DNA from: an uncultured Bacteroidia bacterium | GTDB lineage: Bacteria > Bacteroidota > Bacteroidia > Bacteroidales > Prolixibacteraceae | NCBI GenBank assembly: GCA_903927965.1 | Contig: CAIYPA010000348.1 | Location: 1 to 64,000 of the forward strand | Reading direction: 5' to 3' | Length of the DNA: 64,000 nt | Shown here: positions 27,343 to 35,179 of the stretch, in pieces | Position numbering within the stretch: the first letter of the stretch is position 1 | Layout: the number at the start of each line of letters is the position of its first letter | The notes under the pieces: generated by a model | The model's database searches: none | Seen by the model: only the letters and a program-made list of their open reading frames with translations | Told to the model about the DNA's origin: nothing | Translations under genes and position numbers: made by a program

Positions 27343-28335
27343 ATGATAAAAGTAGGCTTAACCTTCGACCTTAAGGAAGATTATCTAAAGCTCGGATATT
27401 CAAATGAGGAAGTCGCTGAGTTTGATTCACCCGATACGATTGATGCCCTTGATAACGCCATTACAACCTTGGGTTTTGAAGTTGTCCGGATTGGAAATAT
27501 TTTCAACCTTGTAAACTTCCTGAACTCAGGAAAAAAATGTGACCTTGTATTCAATATTTGTGAGGGAATGTTTGGCATTGCCCGGGAAGCCCAGGTTCCC
27601 TGCCTTCTTGATGCCTATCGAATTCCATATGTTTTCAGTGAACCGGACGTGTTAAACCTCACTCTAGATAAAGGACTTACCAAATTGGTTGCGGAACAGG
27701 CAGGAATACCTACAGCACGGTTCAAGGTAATCTCACATCGATCTGAAATACAATTAATTAATTTGCCATTCCCTTTGTTTGTAAAACCAGTGGCAGAAGG
27801 GACAAGTAAGGGAATTGATGGGTATTCACTTGTAAGTGATCGATCTCAACTAAATGAGTCGGTCAATTACCTGTTGGAAACCTTCCATCAACCTGTCCTG
27901 GTTGAAACTTTCCTTCCCGGAAGGGAGTTTACTGTGGGAATTACAGGAAGTGGTAACCATACAAAAGCATTGGGTACCATGGAAATCTTGTTGAACGATC
28001 AGGCTCCCCACCCTATCTATTCTTATTCGGTAAAGAAAGATTGGGAAAAATATGCAAGTTACCGAATTGCAACAGATCCGGTAGCAGTTCAATGCGCTGA
28101 ACTTGCAGTTGAGATTTGGAAACTGATCAAAGGTAAAGATGCAGGGCGCATTGACTTCAGGTTAGATGCAGACGGAAATCCCAACATGATTGAAGTTAAT
28201 CCGCTGGCAGGTCTCAATCCAACCTATTCCGATCTTCCCATCCTTGCCAGGTTAAACGGAATTACTTATGAGACTCTCATCGCTGAAATTATGAATTCTG
28301 CTGTCGAACGATTTCATTTAAAGATCCGCCAATGA
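27343..28335 (+). CDS. ATP-grasp ligase, D-Ala-D-Ala-ligase-like (first of two)
   Basis: 330 residues with an ATP-grasp fold. Lys148 in LFVKPVAEGTSKGID is the probable ATP-binding lysine; Glu284 and Asn286 in EVNPLAGLNP are the metal-binding pair, preceded by RIDFRLDADGNP. The N-terminal half (VFNICEGMFGIAREAQVPCLLD) matches the Ddl-like substrate-domain layout, but the terminal motif differs from true Ddl, so it is probably not the cell-wall enzyme. Expected chemistry is ATP-dependent joining of a carboxylate to an amine. It overlaps the second ligase by ATGA, implying coupled translation; the neighbouring aminomutase suggests a beta-amino acid substrate. Confidence 0.85.
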   Translation: MIKVGLTFDLKEDYLKLGYSNEEVAEFDSPDTIDALDNAITTLGFEVVRIGNIFNLVNFLNSGKKCDLVFNICEGMFGIAREAQVPCLLDAYRIPYVFSEPDVLNLTLDKGLTKLVAEQAGIPTARFKVISHRSEIQLINLPFPLFVKPVAEGTSKGIDGYSLVSDRSQLNESVNYLLETFHQPVLVETFLPGREFTVGITGSGNHTKALGTMEILLNDQAPHPIYSYSVKKDWEKYASYRIATDPVAVQCAELAVEIWKLIKGKDAGRIDFRLDADGNPNMIEVNPLAGLNPTYSDLPILARLNGITYETLIAEIMNSAVERFHLKIRQ

Positions 28336-29273
28336 AAAATATCCACATACTGCATAATCCTGTTAACGATACATCAAACGAGGATGAACTTGATGTATTG
28401 GAACAGGCAGAACTGATCGAAAATGCACTGACGGAATTGGGCTATACCTTTCAAAGGGCTGCTTTTGATTTGAAAAGCAATACTTTAGCTGAGATTAACA
28501 AACTTCAACCTGTTGAAATGGTTTTCAATCTTGTTGAGGCTATCAACGATTCAGGGAAGTTCAGCTATGTTGTACCTGCCCTTCTTGAGTTACAAAAGAT
28601 ACCATTTTCCGGATCAGGCGCAGAAGCAATTTTTAAGACAACAGATAAGGTATTGTGCAAGACCATTCTCCGCTTTCATAAAATAAATACACCTGATTGG
28701 GCTGAAGATCCGGCAGATTTGGTCTCTGATAAATACTATATTGTAAAGCCCATTTCAGAAGATGGCTCTGTTGGAATAGATGATGCAACAATTATCCTTG
28801 GGGAAAAAATAAAAATGATTCCAAAAGATTTTTTTGCGGAGGAATATATTCATGGCCGTGAATTCAATATTTCGGTTCTCGGAGGACAAGAAGATTTTGA
28901 GATTATGCCTCCTGCTGAAATGTGTTTTTCTGAAGAATACTATGTTTCAAAACCCCGTATCCTTGGTTACAAAGCAAAGTGGGATGAAACCTCTCCCGAA
29001 TATCTCAATACAACCAGAAGTTTTCAGTTTGATTTTTCTGACAATGAATTACTTATTGGAATAAAAGAAATTGCTGCTAAATGCTGGGAAATATTCGGAC
29101 TGAATGGATATGCCAGGGTTGATATAAGAGTTGACAATCACAAAATTCCTCAGGTAATTGAAATAAATGCCAACCCATGTATTTCACCGGATAGTGGATT
29201 TATTGCAGCCTGTGAAAAAAAAGGATTGACGCACATTGAAGTGATTAACAGAATAATAAAAGCCTCAAAATAA
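28332..29273 (+). CDS. ATP-grasp ligase, D-Ala-D-Ala-ligase-like (second of two)
   Basis: 313 residues. Lys139 in YYIVKPISEDGSVGID and the pair Glu277/Asn279 in EINANPCISPDSGF mark the ATP-grasp site. The N-terminal part (VFNLVEAINDSGKFSYVVPALLE) parallels that of the first ligase, so both arose from one ancestor but are well diverged. The end ISPDSGFIAACEKKG is unlike Ddl. Two consecutive ligases suggest either two sequential couplings or a heterodimer. It starts inside the previous stop codon and ends 1 nt before the acetyltransferase ATG. Confidence 0.85.
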   Translation: MKNIHILHNPVNDTSNEDELDVLEQAELIENALTELGYTFQRAAFDLKSNTLAEINKLQPVEMVFNLVEAINDSGKFSYVVPALLELQKIPFSGSGAEAIFKTTDKVLCKTILRFHKINTPDWAEDPADLVSDKYYIVKPISEDGSVGIDDATIILGEKIKMIPKDFFAEEYIHGREFNISVLGGQEDFEIMPPAEMCFSEEYYVSKPRILGYKAKWDETSPEYLNTTRSFQFDFSDNELLIGIKEIAAKCWEIFGLNGYARVDIRVDNHKIPQVIEINANPCISPDSGFIAACEKKGLTHIEVINRIIKASK

Positions 29274-29274
29274 T

Positions 29275-29769
29275 ATGAAACAAGAATTCAAATCAGTCGG
29301 GTTTAGAAAGATGGTCGTACCAAGTGACGTCATGAATGTAACCCAGATTTTAAAATCCACTGGATATTTTAAGCCTTACGAAATTGATGTTGCCATCGAA
29401 CTGATTGAGGAACGATTAAAAAATGGGGAAGGGTGCGGTTACCTGTTTTATTTCCTTGAAATTGAAGGCCGTACGGTAGCATACGGCTGTTATGGCGAAA
29501 TCCCATGCACAGTAAAGAATTACGACCTTTATTGGTTGGCCGTTGACGGCAACCTGCGAGGAAAGGGACTTGGTACTCTTTTATTGGCTAAAATAGAGTC
29601 TGAAATTAAGTCACATTCCGGAAGGGGAATCTATATCGAAACCTCCAACAAGGAACAATACACTTCTACCATAGCATTTTATCAAAATTGTAACTATAGA
29701 CAAATTGCAGTTTTTGAAGATTTCTATGATCTCAACGACAACAAAGCGGTTTTTTATAAAAAACTCTGA
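29275..29769 (+). CDS. GNAT-family N-acetyltransferase of the aminomutase operon
   Basis: 164 residues. The acetyl-CoA-binding motif A is seen as RGKGLGTLLL from residue 95, and motif B-like residues are in AFYQNCNYRQIAVFEDFY. Lysine 2,3-aminomutase with a GNAT enzyme recalls AblA/AblB, which make N-epsilon-acetyl-beta-lysine in methanogens; that is family knowledge, and the two ligases between them are not part of that pathway. Likely acetylates the amine of a beta-lysine-derived product. Last gene of the operon, 11 nt from the convergent DUF308 gene. Confidence 0.85.
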   Translation: MKQEFKSVGFRKMVVPSDVMNVTQILKSTGYFKPYEIDVAIELIEERLKNGEGCGYLFYFLEIEGRTVAYGCYGEIPCTVKNYDLYWLAVDGNLRGKGLGTLLLAKIESEIKSHSGRGIYIETSNKEQYTSTIAFYQNCNYRQIAVFEDFYDLNDNKAVFYKKL

Positions 29770-29780
29770 TTATCTGTATT

Positions 29781-30359
29781 TTAAAGCTCCTCATAGGTGG
29801 TATCCTGAATAGGTGCCCCCCGATATGTCTCCTGGGCCCTTCCAGCTTTTTTCGTCATGAGCAGTTCCGAAATCCCATTCAGGATCAAAATTGCCCCAAG
29901 AAATGATAGAATTGTCTGGGCACTCTTGAAAGGATCGGTAAATAAATAGGCCCCTGCTGCCAATGTCAATAATGCGATCATTAGGAAAATCCAGGACCAG
30001 AACGATTTTGACAGTGTACTTAAAGATCCCATTAGTTGGGCAAATCCCATCATTAACAGTAAGATTCCTAAAAAGACGACAAACACTTTGATCATTGCTT
30101 CAGGTGATGAAATAAATATAATACCAAATATTATATTAAAAATTCCTTGCAAAGACCAAACCCCGCTTTGACTCCCTGTTTTTTTGAAATTTGACAATAT
30201 CATTGTAATCAACCCTTTAAGGCAAAGCATTGAACCAATTATAATTAGCACTGTTTGCATGGTAAGTCCAGGGACAAAAAGAAACACACATCCGATTGTA
30301 ATTGTCAGGATGCCCCGAAAAACTGAAGTACTTGAGTTTGGTGTAAAAATATTCTTCAT
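29781..30359 (-). CDS. HdeD/DUF308 family membrane protein
   Basis: 192 residues with about six TM helices in three hairpin pairs (FRGILTITIGCVFLFVPGL, TVLIIIGSMLCLKGLITMIL, GIFNIIFGIIFISSPEAM and so on), the repeated layout of DUF308/HdeD proteins. HdeD is linked to acid resistance in E. coli, but the molecular function is unknown in most members. A short hydrophilic tail ends the protein. Alone on the minus strand between two plus-strand operons. Confidence 0.85.
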   Translation of the reverse strand: MKNIFTPNSSTSVFRGILTITIGCVFLFVPGLTMQTVLIIIGSMLCLKGLITMILSNFKKTGSQSGVWSLQGIFNIIFGIIFISSPEAMIKVFVVFLGILLLMMGFAQLMGSLSTLSKSFWSWIFLMIALLTLAAGAYLFTDPFKSAQTILSFLGAILILNGISELLMTKKAGRAQETYRGAPIQDTTYEEL

Positions 30360-30483
30360 AACGAATTATTATTAATTAAGATCCCACTAAAGTACGAAGT
30401 TAGTCCAAAAAATTAATAATCTCAAAATTGCTTTTTATTTTCCATTAAATGCACTAATTTGTGACCCAATTTAAAGCAAACTA

Positions 30484-31503
30484 TTGGAACACTCTTTAAT
30501 TGTCAGATCAAGCGACCAGATTATTTTTACCAGCGACCAACACTGGCTTTATCCGCTTTTCGAACTTGAAGATTATCTGGAGCAGAAAAATTTAACTACT
30601 CAGGATCTGATACTTACAGACAAAATCGCCGGGAAAGCTGCTGCCTGCCTGATTGTAAGGCTTGGAATAAAACAATGTCATATCGAATTGTTAAGCGAGC
30701 GTGCAATTCCTGTGTTTAAGTTACACGGCATCAGCTTCACTTATGATCATCTTGTTGATCACATTCAATGTCGGACTGAAGACCTGATTTCAGATAAAAT
30801 GAGTATTGATGATGCATGGCTTTTTTTAAGGAAACGTGCTGGCAGGGTACAGGGATTATCAGTCAAAATTGATAAACTTTCGGTGAGGATCGAGGATAAA
30901 CTGGTCATCAATCAGCTTGATCTTGAAATGGGACGTGGGGAGCAATTGGTGATCCATGGTGCAAATGGAGTTGGTAAAACGACGTTCCTCAGGGCAATTT
31001 TAGGTCTTATTCCTGTATCAGAAGGAGTTATAAAGGTTGGGGATTATCTTGTTGGCAGCAATCTCTGGAAACAATTCAGGAGTGTGATTGGGTATGTCCA
31101 TCAGGAGACGATAAAGAATAACTTTCCGATTTCAGCAGGTGAAGTTGTGCAGATAGGGTTGGGAACAACTTCTGTTTCAAAAAGTGAGAATGAATATCGG
31201 ATTGAAGTCGCAATGCGTCGGACCGGATCGTTTCATTTGGTCAATCAACCCTACCTAACTTTATCGGGTGGCGAAAAACAGCGGGTCTCATTGGCAAGAT
31301 GTTTGTGTCAGAATGCCAGGGTATTTTTAATGGACGAACCCACATCTTTTCTTGATCCCCAGGGCCGCGAAGACTTGTTGCTGTTATTGCATGAATTAAG
31401 CAGAAATGAGGCTCCAACAATGATATTGGTTTCACACGAACAGAATTGGACAGGGCAATTGGACTGGCCACGCAAAGAGCTGAAAGGGGGAAAGTTGTGT
31501 TAG
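30484..31503 (+). CDS. Metal ABC transporter ATPase with N-terminal DUF1893 domain
   Basis: 339 residues in two parts. Residues 1 to about 130 resemble DUF1893 (deaminase-like fold): LILTDKIAGKAAACLIVRLGI, LLSERAIPVFKLHGI. From about 135 follows an ABC ATPase: Walker A GANGVGKTT from residue 159, signature LSGGEKQRVSLARC from 260, Walker B FLMDEPTSF. The only in-frame start is TTG at 30484, since a TAA lies four codons upstream and no ATG precedes the DUF1893 part. The permease start overlaps its end. Context with a TroA-like binding protein points to zinc or manganese uptake. Confidence 0.85.
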   Translation: MEHSLIVRSSDQIIFTSDQHWLYPLFELEDYLEQKNLTTQDLILTDKIAGKAAACLIVRLGIKQCHIELLSERAIPVFKLHGISFTYDHLVDHIQCRTEDLISDKMSIDDAWLFLRKRAGRVQGLSVKIDKLSVRIEDKLVINQLDLEMGRGEQLVIHGANGVGKTTFLRAILGLIPVSEGVIKVGDYLVGSNLWKQFRSVIGYVHQETIKNNFPISAGEVVQIGLGTTSVSKSENEYRIEVAMRRTGSFHLVNQPYLTLSGGEKQRVSLARCLCQNARVFLMDEPTSFLDPQGREDLLLLLHELSRNEAPTMILVSHEQNWTGQLDWPRKELKGGKLC

Positions 31504-32294
31504 AACTACTTTCACTACCCCCAATCCTGAAGGGACTTATTGTCCTTGCAATCGCTGGCCTGACCTTTCCAATCACAGGTGTTTATCTTTTCCGTCTTAA
31601 CCTCCTGCCTTTGAGGTTTATGTTGATGCATGGGGCAATACTGGGTGGAGCAGTGGCTCTTGCATTTCAAATCAACCCATTCTGGACAACAATTGCCATC
31701 AACCTTCTGCTTGTTTTGTTTATGGCGAAAACATCACGGTCGATGAAAGCCGATGCAGGACAGATCAGTACTTTCTTCATGGTGATCTCCATTTCATTGG
31801 CCTTTATTTTTATTTATAAATTCAACGTGCCGGCAAAGGATACCCTGACACTGTTGTGGGGAAACTTGTTTACTCTAAGCTGGCCAGAAGTTATCGGAAT
31901 AGGTTTCTTTGCCCTTGTCCTGACCGGATTTCAATATTTCTTTCGTCAGCAATTAAGGGCACTTTTTTTTGATCGCGAAATAGCTTTCACATCCGGGATC
32001 GATGAAAGCCGTCTATATTATTCGGTCATTTTTCTTACAGCCATTACTGTGGCACTTGCAATGAAACTAATCGGCGCCCTGTTATTGGATGCCATTTTAC
32101 TCCTACCACCTATAATTGCCTCTTTTCAGGCGAAAAGTTTAAAACAGATGATTTTAGGTTCTGCCCTTTGGGGCGGGGCATTTGCGACCGGAGGTTTTCT
32201 GCTTTCAATCGCCATCGATATTCCTGCAAGCTCTTCCATTGCAGCACTGGCATCTTTGGCATTTATTATAATCTATCTCACTCAAAAAAAATGA
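31497..32294 (+). CDS. Metal ABC transporter permease (ZnuB/MntB-like)
   Basis: 265 residues from a GTG at 31497 that overlaps the ATPase stop by 7 nt and follows a purine-rich AAAGGGGGAAAG. A longer TTG frame inside the ATPase gene is unlikely. About eight TM helices; the stretch FMLMHGAILGGAVALAFQ and the segment SVIFLTAITVALAMKLIGALLLDAILLLPPIIA are typical of the ABC-3 permease family for Zn, Mn or Fe. Its stop overlaps the next ATG. Confidence 0.9.
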   Translation: MLELLSLPPILKGLIVLAIAGLTFPITGVYLFRLNLLPLRFMLMHGAILGGAVALAFQINPFWTTIAINLLLVLFMAKTSRSMKADAGQISTFFMVISISLAFIFIYKFNVPAKDTLTLLWGNLFTLSWPEVIGIGFFALVLTGFQYFFRQQLRALFFDREIAFTSGIDESRLYYSVIFLTAITVALAMKLIGALLLDAILLLPPIIASFQAKSLKQMILGSALWGGAFATGGFLLSIAIDIPASSSIAALASLAFIIIYLTQKK

Positions 32295-33043
32295 AACACA
32301 TCTTATTTATCCTTTTATTCTGGTTTTCAATAATATCGTGCAGCACAAAAAAAATAAATTCCGTGACAGTTGTAGCCACTACCAGTTGGACTGCAGCATA
32401 TGCAATGGCTGCAGGTGCTGCTGATGTCTCTGTACTTGCACCTTACGAAATGGTACATCCAAGTGAATACGAACTCCGTCCGGGTGATATTGCAAGATTA
32501 AATTCGTCAAGATTAATCGTTTATGCAGGTTATGAAGTCATTGTTTCACAACTTAAAACAGGACTAAACCTTCCAGATAACAAAATGGTGAAAATCGCCA
32601 CGAGCTATAACTACGAAGAGATCGAAAAATCGGTCCTTCTGATTGCTGCAAAGCTTGGTACTGAACAAATAGCCATTAAAAATCTGAAAGAAATCAAGGA
32701 TTTGCTATTAAAAGGCAAAGCCGAAGTACAAAAAATAGGCTTCGATAAGCAACCTGTATTGGTCCACTTTTTTCAGGATTCGTTTGCCAAAGAGATGGGA
32801 ATCACGGCTGCCGCTATTTTTGGACCAGCTCCGCCAGAGCCAAAGCAAATAATGGAAATGGCGCAGACAAAAGCAATATTGATTTTAGACAATGCCCACA
32901 GTCCGGTTGGAGGACCAATAAGTGAAATCCTAAAAAAAAGGGAGTACCGGCTTTTATTGAATTTTCCTGGCCTTTATAATACCCGCTCAATAGCAGATGT
33001 TATAAGGTACAATACATTACAGATTACTTCTGGCAATAAATAA
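32291..33043 (+). CDS. Metal-binding lipoprotein of the ABC importer (ZnuA/TroA-like)
   Basis: 251 residues; the ATG overlaps the permease TGA (ATGA). The lipobox FSIISC puts the acylated cysteine at residue 17. A cluster A-I fold is indicated by VTVVATTSWTAAYAMAAG, VLAPYEMVHPSEYELRPGDIARLNSSRLIVYAGYE and DNAHSPVGGPISEI. His residues in VHPSEYEL, LVHFFQDS and NAHSP could bind metal. There is no His-rich loop, so a high-zinc ZnuA is not certain. The longer frame starting at 32168 lies inside the permease gene and is rejected. Confidence 0.87.
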   Translation: MKHILFILLFWFSIISCSTKKINSVTVVATTSWTAAYAMAAGAADVSVLAPYEMVHPSEYELRPGDIARLNSSRLIVYAGYEVIVSQLKTGLNLPDNKMVKIATSYNYEEIEKSVLLIAAKLGTEQIAIKNLKEIKDLLLKGKAEVQKIGFDKQPVLVHFFQDSFAKEMGITAAAIFGPAPPEPKQIMEMAQTKAILILDNAHSPVGGPISEILKKREYRLLLNFPGLYNTRSIADVIRYNTLQITSGNK

Positions 33044-33113
33044 CCGGAAACGGTTTTTGCAAATTTCATATTGGAATATTTTGATCCAATTCCCGTATAT
33101 TAGAAAATCAGTG

Positions 33114-33121
33114 TAAATTTG
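33114..33121 (+). promoter_or_regulatory. Candidate -7 element for yebC
   Basis: TAAATTTG matches TAnnTTTG, 32 nt before the yebC ATG. No TTTG at the standard spacing. Confidence 0.4.
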
Positions 33122-33152
33122 CAGCCTAATTAAAAGATTTTTAACAAATACT

Positions 33153-33866
33153 ATGGGACGCGCATTCGAATACAGAAAGGCTAGAAAAATGAAACGTTGG
33201 GGATCCATGGCCAGGACTTTCACAAAAATCGGAAAAGAGATCGCAATTGCAATAAAATCCGGGGGACCCGATCCTACATCCAACTCCAGGTTGCGTGTAT
33301 TGATGCAAAATGCGAAAGCTGCCAGTATGCCTAAGGAAAATGTTGAAAGGGCTATTAAGAAAGCGACATCCAAAGACCAGACAGATTACAAAGAGGTCGT
33401 TTATGAAGGATATGCACCTCATGGAATAGCAGTGCTTGTTGAAACGGCAACCGATAATACAACCCGGACAGTCGCCAATGTGAGAAGTTATTTTAACAAA
33501 TGCGGTGGATCACTCGGAACCTCAGGGTGTGTCGAGTATTTATTTGAACACAAATGCCTTTTCAAAATAAAGAGCAAAGAAGGGATTGATATTGAAGAAC
33601 TTGAATTAGAAATGATCGATTTCGGGATACAGGAAATATTTACAGAAGAGGACAATATCATCATATATGGCGATTTTGAAGCCTTTGGCCCGATTCAAAA
33701 ATACATTGAGGAAAACGGATTTGAAATTGTAAATGCAGAATTTGAAAGAATTCCATCCGAGACAAAAGAACTAACCGAAGAGCAAATTGCCGATGTTGAA
33801 AAACTACTTGAAAAGCTTGAAGATGACGAAGATGTAACAAATGTCTTCCATAATATGAAGGATTAG
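33153..33866 (+). CDS. yebC: YebC/PmpR-family protein
   Basis: 237 residues. The N-terminus MGRAFEYRKARKMKRWGSMARTFTKIGKEI is the Bacteroidota form of the YebC signature, followed by NSRLRVLMQNAKAASMPKENVERAIKKA and YEGYAPHGIAVLVE. Members were long called transcription regulators; more recent work links some to relief of ribosome stalling at proline runs. The acidic C-terminal tail is normal. Followed by a short tandem repeat and a terminator. Confidence 0.95.
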   Translation: MGRAFEYRKARKMKRWGSMARTFTKIGKEIAIAIKSGGPDPTSNSRLRVLMQNAKAASMPKENVERAIKKATSKDQTDYKEVVYEGYAPHGIAVLVETATDNTTRTVANVRSYFNKCGGSLGTSGCVEYLFEHKCLFKIKSKEGIDIEELELEMIDFGIQEIFTEEDNIIIYGDFEAFGPIQKYIEENGFEIVNAEFERIPSETKELTEEQIADVEKLLEKLEDDEDVTNVFHNMKD

Positions 33867-33995
33867 TCAAAATTCCGTTTGATTCTGGCAATATTTAGTT
33901 AGTCAATTTGTGCAGGAATGTATATTATTGTATTGTTAATTAAGAAATAAAACACTTAAAATATTAAAAGCATCCTTTCACACGCTGAAAGGTTA

Positions 33996-34028
33996 TTTAG
34001 GTTAGGTTTAGGTTAGGTTTAGGTTAGG
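33996..34028. repeat. Three tandem copies of an 11-bp unit, TTTAGGTTAGG
   Basis: Exact head-to-tail copies between the yebC stop and its terminator, followed by a partial unit. No ORF; function unknown. Confidence 0.85.
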
Positions 34029-34032
34029 TTAG

Positions 34033-34058
34033 CAAGGGGTCTCTCGACCCCTTGTTTT
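34033..34058 (+). terminator. Terminator of yebC
   Basis: CAAGGGGTC (34033-34041) and GACCCCTTG (34046-34054) with a TCTC loop, followed by TTTT. There is no T-run on the other strand, so it serves the plus strand only. Confidence 0.85.
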
Positions 34059-34064
34059 ATTGTA

Positions 34065-34943
34065 TCAATCCTCAGAAAGCAATAGTAGCCTTCCCTTCTC
34101 AAGATTTTCTGCTTGTCGGGCTGAAATTTTGGGATATTCGATACCCAAAGATTCCAATTTATCATTAATAATCTGAGAAACAGCTATTTGCATAAACCAC
34201 TTATGGTCGGCTGGAATGATATACCAAGGGGCTATATCTGTTGATGTATGGAAAAAAGCTTGCTCATATGCCATTTGGTAATCGTCCCAAAATTTTCGTT
34301 CTGCAACATCACGGTCAGAAAACTTCCAATTTTTTCCCGGATCCTCTATCCTTTTGAGAAAACGTTTTTTCTGTTCCTCTTTTGAAACGTTCAGGAAGAA
34401 TTTCAATACAATTGTCCCATTGTTTACAAGATATTTTTCGAAGTTGTTGATATCTTCATACCGTTGCAACCAGAAAGAATTATCAGGTCCGGTTTTACCA
34501 AAATCCAGAGGAAGGTTTTGGTTGTCAAGGATATCTGGATGAACCCTTGTTATCAGGACTTCTTCGTAATACGATCTGTTAAAAATCCCTATATCCCCTT
34601 TCGCAGGTGTCATTTTCATACACCGCCATAAGTAGGCATGGTCGAGTTCTTCAACCGATGGGGCTTTAAAACTTGTCACATTACAACCTTGTGGGTTAAT
34701 TCCCGTCATGACATGTTTGATGGTACTGTCTTTTCCGGCAGCATCCATTGCCTGAAAAATAATCAGCAACGCATATTTATCCTGGGCATATAAAATATCC
34801 TGAAATTTTGAAAGAGTTTTTACTCCCTTCGCCAATTCCTCATAAGTACCCTCCTGATTACTGAAAGGGCTGATGTCACTTGTAGGGAATTCAGATAATC
34901 TTCGGCTCTGATCCAATGGAAAAATAAACCTATTGTATTTCAT
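34065..34943 (-). CDS. Polyphosphate kinase 2 family protein
   Basis: Transfers phosphate between polyphosphate and nucleotides. 292 residues from the ATG at 34943 (a TTG two codons upstream is rejected). Walker A AMDAAGKDST is at 65-74 and the second PPK2 signature FNRSYYEEVLITRVHP at about 121-136. A single PPK2 domain. Direction and AMP/ADP preference (class I, II or III) cannot be read securely by eye. Confidence 0.93.
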   Translation of the reverse strand: MKYNRFIFPLDQSRRLSEFPTSDISPFSNQEGTYEELAKGVKTLSKFQDILYAQDKYALLIIFQAMDAAGKDSTIKHVMTGINPQGCNVTSFKAPSVEELDHAYLWRCMKMTPAKGDIGIFNRSYYEEVLITRVHPDILDNQNLPLDFGKTGPDNSFWLQRYEDINNFEKYLVNNGTIVLKFFLNVSKEEQKKRFLKRIEDPGKNWKFSDRDVAERKFWDDYQMAYEQAFFHTSTDIAPWYIIPADHKWFMQIAVSQIINDKLESLGIEYPKISARQAENLEKGRLLLLSED

Positions 34944-35146
34944 AAACAATTGATTGAATATTAGACGTTAAATTTACGATTTTACTCTATTCCATTCAGA
35001 CATTAGCTTGAATATTTTAAAATTCAAGCTAAATTTTATCAACTCAACAGATTTCATGGCAAATTCTTTCATTGAGCACAACCAGTTGCCAGTTACCAAC
35101 AGACAGTTGCGATTTGAAATACCAAACGTTATAGGTCCATTTTAAT

Positions 35147-35154
35147 TATCTTTG
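35147..35154 (+). promoter_or_regulatory. Candidate -7 element for mnmE
   Basis: TATCTTTG matches TAnnTTTG, 26 nt before the mnmE ATG. No TTTG at the standard spacing. Confidence 0.4.
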
Positions 35155-35179
35155 CAGACAGTCCATTAATACAACTACA

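Noticed and set aside
27343-29273. Cell-wall D-Ala-D-Ala ligases
   Set aside because: Terminal ATP-grasp motifs differ from Ddl, two copies lie in tandem, and there are no murein genes around.
31446-31496. Upstream TTG start for the metal permease
   Set aside because: It would overlap the ATPase gene by 58 nt; the GTG at 31497 has a purine-rich site and gives a normal first TM segment.
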